A stretch of DNA of 58,333 nucleotides from an uncultured Lachnospiraceae bacterium (GCA_959022495.1 CAUEYX010000018.1:1-58333); one strand, 5' to 3'; counted from the first letter of the stretch, positions 23,813 through 33,021 are shown. Notes: generated by a model not told the origin, from the sequence alone. Program-made: numbers and translations.

Positions 23813-25536
23813 TACGGCGTATTTTTGGATACTCTGGACAATATAAGAAATACATTATTTTTGCGGCTCTGTGTATTACAGCGGAGTCTCTTTTTGAGCT
23901 GCTGATTCCACTGATTATGGCAAATATTATAGATATTGGTGTGGCTGAGGGGAATAAGATGTATATCTTTGAACAGGGGGCGTGGATGCTTGTCTGTGCT
24001 GTCCTTGCCCTGTTGCTCGGCATTGGCAGCGCCAAATTTTCAGCAGTGGCAGGACAGGGGCTGGGCGCGAATCTGCGGGAGGCAGAGTATGCCAAGTTCC
24101 AGCAGTTTTCTTTCGCTAATGTGGATCATTTTCAAATCTCCTCACTTGTAACCAGGATGACCAGTGATGTCACAAATATTCAGAACAGCATCTCCGGAGG
24201 GCTGCGCCCCGCGTGCAGAGGACCGGTGATGCTGGTGGCGGCCACTGGTGTTGCCTTTGCGATAAACGCGCAGCTGGCAGTGGTATTTTTAGTGGCGCTG
24301 CCTGCGCTGGGGATCTGCCTGTATCTGATTATTAAAAATGTACGGCCGCTGTACGCCAAGATGCAGGGAGCTATTGATCTGGTAAACCGGATTATCCAGG
24401 AGAATCTGGCAGCGGTGCGGGTTGTAAAGGCCTATGTCAGAGGAGAATATGAGATCCAAAAATTTGATAAGGTAAACACCAATCTCCAGACCCAGTCCGA
24501 GCGGGCGTTTAAGCTTGCGGCAGCCAACATGGCTGCAATGCAGTTTGTGATGTACGGGACGATCCTCAGTATTTTATGGTTTGGCGGCGGCATGATCCGT
24601 GTGGGCAGCATGCAGGTGGGAGAACTGACGGGATTTCTAAGTTATGTGCTTCAGATTTTGAATTCCCTGATGATGATCTCCAATATTTTTCTGATGCTGA
24701 CCAGGTCCCTGGCATCCGGAAAACGAATTATTGAAGTGCTGGATGAGGAGATTGATATCAAGGAGGAACGGACACGGGATCTTAAGGTTACGCGGGGGGA
24801 GATCGAGTTCCGGCATGTGTACTTTAAGTATAAAGCAGATGCGGCGGAGTATGTGCTGTCAGATATCAACCTGCATATCAGGGCAGGGCAGACCGTGGGG
24901 ATCGTAGGGCAGACCGGATCGGCAAAGACCACACTTGTCCAGCTGATCCCGAGGCTTTATGAGATCTCGTCCGGACAGCTGCTGATCGACGGATGTCCGG
25001 TGGAAGAATATCCTCTCAAACATCTGAGAGATGCAGTGGCGGTGGTGCTCCAGAAGAACACCCTCTTCTCAGGGACACTGCGGGAGAATCTGCTCTGGGG
25101 CGACAGCAGGGCATCCCAGGAGGAGATCGAAAATGCCTGCCGGACTGCCGGCGCGGATGAATTTATCGGACGGCTGGAGAAGGGGTATGACACGGTGATG
25201 GGACAGGGAGGCGTGAATGTGTCCGGGGGACAGAAACAGCGGCTCTGTATTGCCCGGGCGATTTTGAAGAAGCCGAAAGTTTTGATCCTGGACGATTCTA
25301 CCAGCGCGGTGGATACAGCGACCGAGGCGCGCATCCGGGAGCAGCTTGCCCGGACGCTTCCTCATACTACAAAAATCATGATTGGCCAGCGGATCTCGTC
25401 TGTGAGGCACGCGGACCAGATTGTAGTGCTGGAAGACGGCAGGGTGGAGGGCGTGGGTACCCATGAAGAACTGCTTGCCGGCAGTAAAATTTATCAGGAG
25501 ATTTATGATTCCCAGAAGGAAGGAGCTGAATTGTAA
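23809..25536 (+). CDS. Heterodimeric ABC exporter subunit with degenerate ATP site
   Basis: A 575-aa type IV (B-family) exporter half: six membrane helices (about 1-310), then an ATPase domain. Walker A is GQTGSAKTT (unusual Ser-Ala), the signature VSGGQKQR is canonical, and Walker B reads LILDDSTSAVD with Asp in place of the catalytic Glu. Paired with the next gene this gives one degenerate and one normal ATP site, as in BmrCD or TM287/288. The ATG at 23809 starts the family-like MIRRIFGYSG; a GTG at 23776 is an in-frame alternative. The cargo is probably drugs or lipids. It is coupled to the leader upstream and to the next subunit downstream. Confidence 0.92.
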   Translation: MIRRIFGYSGQYKKYIIFAALCITAESLFELLIPLIMANIIDIGVAEGNKMYIFEQGAWMLVCAVLALLLGIGSAKFSAVAGQGLGANLREAEYAKFQQFSFANVDHFQISSLVTRMTSDVTNIQNSISGGLRPACRGPVMLVAATGVAFAINAQLAVVFLVALPALGICLYLIIKNVRPLYAKMQGAIDLVNRIIQENLAAVRVVKAYVRGEYEIQKFDKVNTNLQTQSERAFKLAAANMAAMQFVMYGTILSILWFGGGMIRVGSMQVGELTGFLSYVLQILNSLMMISNIFLMLTRSLASGKRIIEVLDEEIDIKEERTRDLKVTRGEIEFRHVYFKYKADAAEYVLSDINLHIRAGQTVGIVGQTGSAKTTLVQLIPRLYEISSGQLLIDGCPVEEYPLKHLRDAVAVVLQKNTLFSGTLRENLLWGDSRASQEEIENACRTAGADEFIGRLEKGYDTVMGQGGVNVSGGQKQRLCIARAILKKPKVLILDDSTSAVDTATEARIREQLARTLPHTTKIMIGQRISSVRHADQIVVLEDGRVEGVGTHEELLAGSKIYQEIYDSQKEGAEL

Positions 25537-27398
25537 TGGCAGGATATACGGGATATAAACGGCCGAAAAATACAAAAAAAGCGCTCAAAGAACTGTTCCG
25601 TTACATGGGATATCACAGATGGCTTCTGCTGGCTGTCGCTGTCCTTGTATTTATAAGTACAGGGGCGAATGTGGCGGGGACTTACCTGCTTAAGCCCGTG
25701 ATTAACCGGTTCATCCTTCCCGGAGATGTTAAAGGCCTGGTGTATGCGCTGGCGGGAATGGGAATCATGTACCTGTGCGGGGCACTGTCCACCTTGGGAT
25801 ACAACCGGCTGATGGTAAAAACCTCACAGAGAGTGACCGCGGATATCCGAAGGGACCTGTTTGCACATGTGCAGACACTGCCTTTGAAATACTTTGACGC
25901 CCACACTCATGGGGAACTGATGAGCCGCTTTACAAACGATGTAGATACGGTGCAGGAGGCGCTGAACAACAGTTTTACCATGGTGATCCAGAGTTCTCTG
26001 ACGCTGACCGGCACGGTGGCCATGCTGCTGGTGCTCAACATAAATATGTCTCTGATTGTGATTGTGTTTCTGTGCGTCATGTTCTTTTTCATCAAATGGA
26101 ATGGGAGGCGCAGCAAGGAGTATTATGACAGACAGCAGGCCTTTCTTGCGGATATCAACGGATTTGTGGAGGAGATGGCGGCAGGGCAGAAGGTGGAGAA
26201 GGTTTTTAACCATGAGGCAGAGGATCTGAAAGTATTCCGGCAGAAAAATGAAGCTCTGCGCAGGGCTTCCACAAAGGCGCTCGGGTACTCGGGGATGATG
26301 GTGCCCAGCATTGTTTCATTATCTTATGCCAATTATGCGGTTTCCGCCTGCGCGGGAGGGCTGCTGGCTATTGCCGGGATGATGGACCTGGGGAGTCTCG
26401 CCGCGTATCTGGTGTATGTGCGGCAGAGCGCGATGCCTCTGAACCAGTTCACCCAGCAGGTGAATTTTATTTTGTCGGCGCTGGCCGGTGCAGAGCGGAT
26501 TTTTGATATGATGCACGAGGAGGCTGAGACAGACGAGGGAAAAGTGCGTCTTGTACGTGCGTGGAAAAGATCCGATGGAAGTCTCTCAGAATCCGGGGCA
26601 TCCGCCGGGCTGGAGGAAGAGAGCGGGTTTGCGTGGAAAGATGAAAACGGCCGTCTGACCCTGTTAAGGGGCGAGGTGAGATTCGAGAATGTGTCCTTCG
26701 GATATGTGTCTGAGAAAAAGATATTGGACGGGATCAGTCTGTATGCAAAGCCGGGGCAGAAAATCGCCTTTGTCGGGTCCACCGGCGCCGGGAAGACCAC
26801 GATCATCAACCTGGTTAACCGGTTTTATGAGATACAGGGTGGCAGAATTCTATACGATGGGATTGATATCAGGGAAATTAGAAAGGATGACCTCCGGCGG
26901 TCTCTTGCCATGGTCATACAGGATACTCACCTGTTCACGGGTACGATTATAGAGAATATCCGGTACGGGAAGTTAAGCGCTTCCGATGAAGAGGTGATAG
27001 AAGCGGCAAAACTCGCGAACGCGGACTCTTTCATCCGGAGGCTCCCAGAGGGGTATCATACTATGCTTTACAGTGACGGGAGCAATCTGTCCCAGGGACA
27101 GCGGCAGCTGCTCGCTATTGCCCGGGCGGCGGTGGCGCGTCCCCCTGTGCTGATTCTGGATGAAGCCACCTCTTCCATCGACACGAGGACGGAGCGGCTG
27201 ATTGAAAAAGGAATGGATGCCATTATGGAAGGCAGGACGGTATTTGTAATCGCCCATCGGCTTTCCACGGTGCGCAATTCCAAGGCGATCCTGGTTCTGG
27301 AACAGGGTACGGTTATTGAACGGGGAAGCCATGAGGAACTCCTGGAAGAGAAGGGCAGATATTATCAGCTTTATACCGGGTTGTATGAACTGGAATAA
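25536..27398 (+). CDS. Heterodimeric ABC exporter subunit with catalytic Walker B
   Basis: Partner half of 620 aa: six membrane helices (about 20-335) and an ATPase domain with Walker A GSTGAGKTT, non-canonical signature LSQGQRQL and Walker B LILDEATSSID with the catalytic Glu. An insert of about 40 residues before the ATPase domain (RAWKRSDGSLSESGAS and onward) is larger than usual. Its ATG overlaps the stop of the first subunit by one base. Together the two form an efflux pump in the plasma membrane. Confidence 0.93.
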   Translation: MAGYTGYKRPKNTKKALKELFRYMGYHRWLLLAVAVLVFISTGANVAGTYLLKPVINRFILPGDVKGLVYALAGMGIMYLCGALSTLGYNRLMVKTSQRVTADIRRDLFAHVQTLPLKYFDAHTHGELMSRFTNDVDTVQEALNNSFTMVIQSSLTLTGTVAMLLVLNINMSLIVIVFLCVMFFFIKWNGRRSKEYYDRQQAFLADINGFVEEMAAGQKVEKVFNHEAEDLKVFRQKNEALRRASTKALGYSGMMVPSIVSLSYANYAVSACAGGLLAIAGMMDLGSLAAYLVYVRQSAMPLNQFTQQVNFILSALAGAERIFDMMHEEAETDEGKVRLVRAWKRSDGSLSESGASAGLEEESGFAWKDENGRLTLLRGEVRFENVSFGYVSEKKILDGISLYAKPGQKIAFVGSTGAGKTTIINLVNRFYEIQGGRILYDGIDIREIRKDDLRRSLAMVIQDTHLFTGTIIENIRYGKLSASDEEVIEAAKLANADSFIRRLPEGYHTMLYSDGSNLSQGQRQLLAIARAAVARPPVLILDEATSSIDTRTERLIEKGMDAIMEGRTVFVIAHRLSTVRNSKAILVLEQGTVIERGSHEELLEEKGRYYQLYTGLYELE

Positions 27399-27443
27399 AG
27401 AGCGGGGCAATGCATGATAATGAACAATCGGAGGATGGATAAG

Positions 27444-27866
27444 ATGTTAGAACAGCAGCTAAGAGAAATTCTATTTCAGATTGAACTGCTTAAGAGGAAG
27501 CAGGTGCAGGACTTCCTTCTTGAGATTGGGCTTACACCCGGACAGGGGCAGGCCAGGATTCTGGCGTTTCTGGATACCCACTCATCTGTCACCCAGCGGG
27601 AGATCGCGGATGCCTGTATGCTGGATGTGACTACTATGTCCCGCACTCTGGATAAATTAGAAGCACAGGGTCTGATTCTGCGTGGCAGAGACCCGCAGTG
27701 CAGACGCTCCTATCAGATCAGCCTGACAGAAGAAGGGAGTGCGAAAGCTGTCCAGGTCAGAGAGGGATTTCACAAAATGGAAGAAAAATTGTGCGCCGGT
27801 TTCCGCGAAGAAGAAATCCAAGAACTGAACCGGCAGCTTATGCGGGTGAAAGAAAACCTTATATAA
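27444..27866 (+). CDS. MarR-family repressor of the exporter operon
   Basis: A 140-aa winged-helix regulator. It has the MarR pattern: a helical dimer region, LGLTPGQGQARILAFL, the recognition segment TQREIADACMLDVTTMSRTLDKLEAQGLI, and a wing with GRDPQCRRSYQISLTEEG. The ATG at 27444 has GGAGG nine bases upstream; earlier in-frame ATGs (27414, 27420, 27435) are less well placed. It is the third gene of the exporter operon and probably represses it by binding the palindrome at 23701-23722. The inducer is unknown. Confidence 0.9.
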   Translation: MLEQQLREILFQIELLKRKQVQDFLLEIGLTPGQGQARILAFLDTHSSVTQREIADACMLDVTTMSRTLDKLEAQGLILRGRDPQCRRSYQISLTEEGSAKAVQVREGFHKMEEKLCAGFREEEIQELNRQLMRVKENLI

Positions 27867-27991
27867 CGGCAGGCGGGAGAAATTGTTCAACTAAAAGAGT
27901 AGAAAATGAATGAAAAACAGTACAAAACTTCAAAAATGTAAAAGAAGGTACTGAAAAAGCGTTTTTCATCTATAAAAAATGCAAGAAAGGA

Positions 27992-28020
27992 TTGACGAAC
28001 TGTCATAAATTATATACAAT
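27992..28020 (+). promoter_or_regulatory. Predicted promoter of the aminotransferase gene
   Basis: TTGACG (27992-27997), 17-nt spacer, TACAAT (28015-28020), 38 bases before the chosen start. Confidence 0.7.
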
Positions 28021-28058
28021 AGCAGACAGTGAGTAAAAAGAAAGTGGAGGGTCCTGCA

Positions 28059-29345
28059 ATGACTGCGTACAAGGATTTAAGTAAAGAAGAGTTATTGGAA
28101 CTGAAAAACGGGCTTGAGGCTGAGTTTGCGGAAATGAAGGCCAAAGGGCTGAAACTGGATATGTCCAGGGGAAAGCCGTCTGCTGAGCAGCTCAATCTGT
28201 CCATGGGTATGATGGATGTGCTGAACAGCAGTGCCAACCTGACTTGTGAAGACGGTGTGGACTGCCGAAATTATGGAGGGCTTGACGGGATCGCGGAGGC
28301 GAAACAGCTGCTGGCAGATATGATGGAGGTGCCCAAAGACAATGTGATTATCTTCGGTAATTCCAGCTTAAATGTAATGTACGATACAGTGGCGCGTGCC
28401 ATGACTCACGGAGTTATGGGAAGCACGCCATGGTGCAGGCTTGATAAAGTAAAATTTTTATGCCCTGTTCCGGGATATGACAGACATTTTGCCATTACAG
28501 AGCATTTCGGGATTGAGATGATCAATGTGCCGATGACTCCCACGGGACCGGATATGAATCTGGTAGAAAAGCTGGTCAGCGAGGACCCGGCGGTGAAAGG
28601 CATCTGGTGTGTGCCGAAGTACTCAAATCCGCAGGGTATTACCTATTCGGATGAGACGGTATTCCGTTTCGCGAATTTGAAACCGGCGGCGGAAGATTTC
28701 CGTATTTACTGGGATAATGCGTACTGTGTACATCATCTGTATGAGGATAAGCAGGACTACCTGATTGAGATTCTCAGCGAGTGTAAAAAGGCCGGGAACC
28801 CGGATATGGTATACAAATTCTCCTCAACATCCAAGATCAGTTTCCCGGGATCAGGTATCGCGGCGATCGCGGCCTCTGAGGCAAACTTAAAGGACATCCG
28901 CGATATGCTGAAGTTCCAGACGATTGGACACGATAAAGTGAACCAGCTCCGCCATGTACGCTTTTTCAAAGATGTGCACGGCATTGTGGAGCACATGAAG
29001 AAACACGCGGATATCATGCGTCCGAAATTTGAGGCGGTGATTGAAGTGATGGAGAGAGAACTTGGCGGCCTGGAGATCGGCTCCTGGATTAAACCTCTTG
29101 GCGGATATTTTATTTCCTTTGACGCGATGGAGGGCTGCGCAAAGGCGATTGTCGCGAAGGCAAAGGAAGCCGGAGTTGTGATGACAGGAGCAGGCGCTAC
29201 ATTCCCTTATGGCAGAGACCCGCACGACAGCAATATCCGAATCGCGCCGTCCTATCCGACGCCGGAAGAACTCTCGACAGCGGCGGATATCTTTGTACTC
29301 AGTGTAAAACTGGTAAGCATTGATAAACTGCTTGGAAATTTGTGA
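28059..29345 (+). CDS. PLP-dependent aminotransferase (aspartate aminotransferase-type)
   Basis: A 428-aa fold-type I aminotransferase. Recognisable parts are DMSRGKPSAEQL near the N terminus, NYGGLDGIAEAK, FGNSSLNVMYD, the WDNAYCVHHL segment and the PLP lysine in SSTSKISFPGSG; the C-terminal arginine region is DSNIRIAPSYPT. The overall pattern matches the family of Clostridia and Actinobacteria aminotransferases annotated as aspartate aminotransferase (PF12897 type). GGAGG lies eight bases before the ATG at 28059; an in-frame GTG at 28029 is less likely. Monocistronic, with its own promoter and terminator. The amino acid used is not certain. Confidence 0.88.
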   Translation: MTAYKDLSKEELLELKNGLEAEFAEMKAKGLKLDMSRGKPSAEQLNLSMGMMDVLNSSANLTCEDGVDCRNYGGLDGIAEAKQLLADMMEVPKDNVIIFGNSSLNVMYDTVARAMTHGVMGSTPWCRLDKVKFLCPVPGYDRHFAITEHFGIEMINVPMTPTGPDMNLVEKLVSEDPAVKGIWCVPKYSNPQGITYSDETVFRFANLKPAAEDFRIYWDNAYCVHHLYEDKQDYLIEILSECKKAGNPDMVYKFSSTSKISFPGSGIAAIAASEANLKDIRDMLKFQTIGHDKVNQLRHVRFFKDVHGIVEHMKKHADIMRPKFEAVIEVMERELGGLEIGSWIKPLGGYFISFDAMEGCAKAIVAKAKEAGVVMTGAGATFPYGRDPHDSNIRIAPSYPTPEELSTAADIFVLSVKLVSIDKLLGNL

Positions 29346-29354
29346 TAAAATTGT

Positions 29355-29435
29355 GAACGGTTCCGGAGGATTTCAAACAGTGTTTTCTGAATATTCAGAA
29401 AACACTGTCCGTAATCCTCCGGGACCGTTCTTCAT
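29355..29435 (+). terminator. Long two-part hairpin after the aminotransferase gene
   Basis: An inner perfect 30-bp palindrome (29378-29407) is nested in an outer 18-bp stem (29356-29372 region with 29413-29430) with one G-U pair. It is followed by a short T-rich stretch. It overlaps the end of the AraC-like remnant on the other strand. Confidence 0.75.
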
Positions 29436-29562
29436 ACTGGTTTCGATATTTTAAAAGGAACATCCCGGTATGTTTCTTAAATACCCGTTCGAAATAGGTC
29501 AGATTTTCATAGCCTGCGGCCTCGGAGATCTGGAAGATATATTTGTGTAAAAGAGGCGGCAT
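29395..29562 (-). pseudogene. AraC-family regulator remnant (C-terminal HTH fragment)
   Basis: A 55-codon minus-strand frame that translates to the end of an AraC-type DNA-binding domain: QISEAAGYENLTYFERVFKK, then HTGMFLLKYR. Family members have about 250-300 aa with two helix-turn-helix motifs; only the second motif and tail remain, and no ribosome binding site precedes the first ATG. Everything upstream (29563-29663) lacks AraC-like sequence. It is most likely a decayed gene left by a deletion. Confidence 0.75.
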
Positions 29563-29663
29563 AAAGGAGGATCACACCAAGGGAGCAGAGATATCTGCCG
29601 GAGGCATGGAATGATCACCTATAAAAAGGAAGGGGCCAGCCATAAAATAGAAAGGAACAGAGA

Positions 29664-30419
29664 ATGAAACAGATTATACGAGCGCAGTATAGGGCGGCAT
29701 TAAAGCCGGAAGCCGCAGGGAGCAGCCTGGAGAGGGCCTTTGATTCCTGTCGCAGAAAAATGGAAAAAGAAAAGGAACGGGGGAATCTTTTGACAGGCGG
29801 GATGTTCCGCTGGAATCAGCTTTTATTCCTCTATATGGAATATGTGACGGATACAGAAAACGACAAAAAAGAAAACCGGCATGACGATCATAGGCAGCAG
29901 ACAGATTCAGGGACAGAAAAGCCAGAATCCGGGGGATTCCAGGAATGGATCGCGGGAATTCCTGAAGAATGGTTCCCGGATATGGTACCGTTTCTGCACA
30001 CCTGGCAGGAATGGTCAGGGGAAGCACACTGGGCATATATGTATCCGGTATTCTGGTTTGACACGCCGCGGGATGTGGAGTCATGGAAGCGCAGGGAGAT
30101 GCCGGATAAACGCTGCGGCAGGATCGCGGTCCTGTATCCGGACAAGCTGTTCTCCTACGTGTGCCATCATCAGGCGATTGTGGAAGAGGGACTTCTGATT
30201 GGCGACAGATACCAGATGATTTCTCTCCATGAAAATCTGCTTTTCTCCTATTTTGAGACACCCCGTGACAGAGAGCAGGTAAATATCCGCAGAGCGGAAG
30301 GAGAGCCGCTGGAGATCCGAAAATGGGAGGCGGCAGATCCGGCTGGGCATTTCAAACACTTCCCGGAGGCCGGCGGGGAGAATTTCCTTGTCATAGAGAC
30401 CGTGCTATCTGTTGGATGA
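29664..30419 (+). CDS. Hypothetical protein
   Basis: A 251-aa protein I do not recognise. It is polar, rich in Trp, Arg and Glu, and has no signal peptide or membrane helix. An N-terminal helical part (MKQIIRAQYRAALKP) is followed by a hydrophilic linker at about 70-95, then aromatic segments such as EEWFPDMVPFLHTWQEW and AYMYPVFWFDTPRD. A site GGAACAGAG precedes the ATG. It lies between the AraC remnant and the alarmone synthetase gene. It could be linked to the lost regulator, but nothing proves it. Confidence 0.65.
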   Translation: MKQIIRAQYRAALKPEAAGSSLERAFDSCRRKMEKEKERGNLLTGGMFRWNQLLFLYMEYVTDTENDKKENRHDDHRQQTDSGTEKPESGGFQEWIAGIPEEWFPDMVPFLHTWQEWSGEAHWAYMYPVFWFDTPRDVESWKRREMPDKRCGRIAVLYPDKLFSYVCHHQAIVEEGLLIGDRYQMISLHENLLFSYFETPRDREQVNIRRAEGEPLEIRKWEAADPAGHFKHFPEAGGENFLVIETVLSVG

Positions 30420-30448
30420 TATGTGGAGAACAGCTGGCGGAGCTGGAG

Positions 30449-31045
30449 TTATTCTTCGTTTTCGCTGTAAACCTCAAAGGACTTTTCCATTTTTTCCAGT
30501 ATTTCCGAATATTGCCGGAAGGCGTTTCGCATCTCGATCTCATTGAAGGGCTGGCTTTTGTAACAGATCCGGTGTTCCATGGCCGCCCAGAAGTCCATGG
30601 AGATGGTACGGAACTGGATCTCCACGGGATAGTATTCCATTCCGTCTATGTAATAGATCGGCACACCGAGAATGAGATGATAGCTGCGGTAGCCGTTTGG
30701 TTTTGGCGTACGGATGTAGTCCTTTTCTTTGATGATAATCAGATCAGACTGCTTCTTGAGGCAGTCTGCCAGATGACGGATGTCGCGTTCAAAAAAGCAG
30801 ATTACGCGTATGCCTGCGATATCGTGCAGGAGGGCTTTCGCGTCGTCGGAATTTCCGTCGGAACGCTTCTTTTTCAGTTTATGCTCAATGCTCTTTTTGT
30901 CTTTGATGCGGCTGGTGATACCGTGGATCGGCTGGGTTTCCGCCTGTTCGTAGACTGTGTGGTTTAATATTTCCAGACGCGCGAGGATCAGATTGACTGC
31001 GTCAGAGTACGGGTGAATCAACGCGTAATATTGTTCATTTGTCAT
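30449..31045 (-). CDS. Small alarmone synthetase (RelQ-type, ppGpp synthetase)
   Basis: A 198-aa single-domain RelA_SpoT-type nucleotidyltransferase that should make (p)ppGpp from ATP and GDP/GTP. Motifs seen are SRIKDKKSIEHKL, DIAGIRVICFF, KPNGYRSYHL and PVEIQFRTISMDFWAAMEH. There is no HD hydrolase, TGS or ACT domain, so it resembles the small synthetases RelQ/YjbM rather than RelA. A GGGAG site lies upstream of the ATG on the minus strand. It is convergent with the hypothetical gene and divergent from the Crp/Fnr gene. Confidence 0.92.
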   Translation of the reverse strand: MTNEQYYALIHPYSDAVNLILARLEILNHTVYEQAETQPIHGITSRIKDKKSIEHKLKKKRSDGNSDDAKALLHDIAGIRVICFFERDIRHLADCLKKQSDLIIIKEKDYIRTPKPNGYRSYHLILGVPIYYIDGMEYYPVEIQFRTISMDFWAAMEHRICYKSQPFNEIEMRNAFRQYSEILEKMEKSFEVYSENEE

Positions 31046-31191
31046 CTATATCATACTCCCTTCAATAACAGTGACTAGTTTATTGCTAAATTGTGAAAAA
31101 GATGTGTTGAAAATATTATGGTTTCATAATAAAAGCATAAAATGCATACAGTGTGTCTGGGAAAATGGGAAAGACAACTGCCTGCCGGATG

Positions 31192-31200
31192 TGTTATACT
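31192..31200 (+). promoter_or_regulatory. Extended -10 promoter element of the Crp/Fnr gene
   Basis: TG-T-TATACT, an extended -10, with the start of transcription expected near 31207. This supports the downstream start codon at 31251. No good -35 is present. Confidence 0.45.
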
Positions 31201-31250
31201 TGTCTCGTCACCGAATATACCGGAATATGAGCAATGCAATGGAGAAAAAA

Positions 31251-31919
31251 ATGGACAGACACATGGAACAGCTGTTTCTTAAGTCGTTTCCTTTCTGGAC
31301 GGCCCTTGACGGAGAGCAGAAAGAGACTGTGCAGATGAACACAGTGAGAACTCTCTGCCCGAAGAAGACACAGATTCACTTTGGAGGAGGCGAGTGCGCG
31401 GGAGTGCAGATCATTACCCAGGGGAGAGCCCGCGTGTTCATTACCTCTCCGGGAGGAGGGGATATCACGCTTTTCCGTCTTTTTGACGGGGATGTCAGTA
31501 TTTTAAGCGCGGCATGCATGATAAACGGCATGGACGTGGAATTGGATATGGAGATGGAGACAGACTGCGTCATTTATACAATACCAAAACAGATTTACAG
31601 GAAACTGTATGATGATAGCGGAGCTGTGAAAGAATATACAATGGAAATGATATCGGAGAAATTCTCAGATATTATGTGGCTGTTTCAGCAGTTTGTATTT
31701 TCGAATGTGGCATCCCGCATCGCGGGGACACTTCTGGAGCACCGCGCCATGTCCGGAGGAAATGTGTTAAGCGTTACTCATGAGGCTTTGGCAAAGGATG
31801 TGGGGACAGCCCGGGAAGTAGTGTCCCGCATCTTGAGACAGTTTCAGAATGACGGCCTTGTGAGAGTGGCGAGAGGGAAGATAGAAGTGCTGGACGCGTC
31901 AGGGCTGGGTCGGATTTAA
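31251..31919 (+). CDS. Crp/Fnr family transcriptional regulator
   Basis: A 222-aa regulator: an N-terminal cyclic-nucleotide-type beta-barrel (about 25-120), a long dimer helix, then a winged helix with VTHEALAKDVGTAREVVSRILRQFQNDGLV. The Fnr-type cluster of N-terminal cysteines is absent, so it is not an oxygen sensor of the classical 4Fe-4S sort; the ligand is unknown. The ATG at 31251 has GGAG seven bases before it, gives the family-typical length and lies downstream of an extended -10 element. trxA follows by 164 bases. Confidence 0.9.
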   Translation: MDRHMEQLFLKSFPFWTALDGEQKETVQMNTVRTLCPKKTQIHFGGGECAGVQIITQGRARVFITSPGGGDITLFRLFDGDVSILSAACMINGMDVELDMEMETDCVIYTIPKQIYRKLYDDSGAVKEYTMEMISEKFSDIMWLFQQFVFSNVASRIAGTLLEHRAMSGGNVLSVTHEALAKDVGTAREVVSRILRQFQNDGLVRVARGKIEVLDASGLGRI

Positions 31920-32083
31920 AAGTAGAACAGCGGCCATAAGCGGCGGCGCTGTAACGAAATAGGTCAGACGGGCGCTGAGGGGATGCGCTGAGGGAATGTG
32001 TGATTTTGTCACTGAAAAAGTCTGAGGATATGGTAGAATAGGACCATAGAAAATAAAAATGTATTTCAAAGGAGGATATAAAC

Positions 32084-32392
32084 ATGGCAGTTATAAAGTT
32101 AACAGAGGCGAATTTTGAACAGGAAGTCATGCAGGCAGGACAGCCGGTGCTGGTGGATTTCTATGCGGATTGGTGCGGGCCGTGCAAAATGATGGGACCT
32201 GTTGTAGAGGAGATCGCGGGGGAGGAGACGGGTGTGAAAGTCTGCAAGATCAATATTGATGAGGAGATGGGACTGGCGCAGCGCTTCGGCGTGATGAGCA
32301 TTCCCACATTTATTGCATTTAAGGATGGAGAGACCGCGGGCAGGCAGATCGGCGCGGTGCCAAAGAAAGCGCTTCTGGACCTGGTCAAATAA
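32084..32392 (+). CDS. trxA: Thioredoxin
   Basis: A 102-aa thioredoxin with the active site WCGPC in VDFYADWCGPCKMMGP and the cis-proline in SIPTFIAF. It reduces protein disulfides using electrons from thioredoxin reductase. AAGGAGG precedes the ATG. No reductase gene is adjacent. The uridine kinase-like gene follows by 32 bases and may be cotranscribed. Confidence 0.95.
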   Translation: MAVIKLTEANFEQEVMQAGQPVLVDFYADWCGPCKMMGPVVEEIAGEETGVKVCKINIDEEMGLAQRFGVMSIPTFIAFKDGETAGRQIGAVPKKALLDLVK

Positions 32393-32424
32393 AAGGATTA
32401 TGAGTGTATCGGAGGGGAAATGCA

Positions 32425-33021
32425 GTGGAGATTTTCAAGCTTATTGATACTGAGCTGGCAAGGAAGGCCTCCGGCTTAAGGGGCGGGGGGAAATCTTTCG
32501 TCCTCCTGGCCATAGACGGGCGCTGCGGGAGCGGGAAGTCAACACTTGCGAAAGGGCTTGCCTCCAGATATACGGCGGCTGTCGTCCATATGGATGATTT
32601 TTTCCTCCGGCCGGAACAGAGGTCGCTTGAGCGCCTCTCCCAGCCCGGAGGAAATGTAGACTGGGAGCGCTTTATACAGCAGGTGCTTCTGCCTTTGAAA
32701 GAAGGAAGAGATGAATTTGAATATCAGAGATATGACTGCTCCAGGCAGAAACTTGGGCAGACCGTGCATATCTTAAGAAGCCCCCTCATGATCGTGGAGG
32801 GGGCTTACAGTGTTCATCCGCGTTTTGGAGATATCTATGATATCCGAATCTTTATGGACATTGATCCGGCGGCGCAGAGAGAGCGGATTCTGAAGAGAAA
32901 CGGTCCCAAAATGCTGTCCCGGTTTGTCGATGACTGGATTCCGAAGGAAGAAGCGTATTTTGAAACGTACTCCATAAAAGAGAAATGCGATCTCTGCCTT
33001 ACACAGATGCCGCGTTTCTGA
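32425..33021 (+). CDS. Uridine kinase-like P-loop NTPase
   Basis: A 198-aa P-loop kinase of the uridine kinase/phosphoribulokinase group. Walker A is DGRCGSGKST, followed by VVHMDDFFLRPEQR (substrate base region) and the YDCSRQ and MIVEGAYSVHP segments; a lid RERILKRNGP is at the C-terminal part. I chose the GTG at 32425, which has GGAGGGG seven bases upstream; a GTG at 32404 is possible. The true phosphate acceptor (nucleoside or other) is uncertain. It is convergent with the HAD gene. Confidence 0.82.
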   Translation: MEIFKLIDTELARKASGLRGGGKSFVLLAIDGRCGSGKSTLAKGLASRYTAAVVHMDDFFLRPEQRSLERLSQPGGNVDWERFIQQVLLPLKEGRDEFEYQRYDCSRQKLGQTVHILRSPLMIVEGAYSVHPRFGDIYDIRIFMDIDPAAQRERILKRNGPKMLSRFVDDWIPKEEAYFETYSIKEKCDLCLTQMPRF

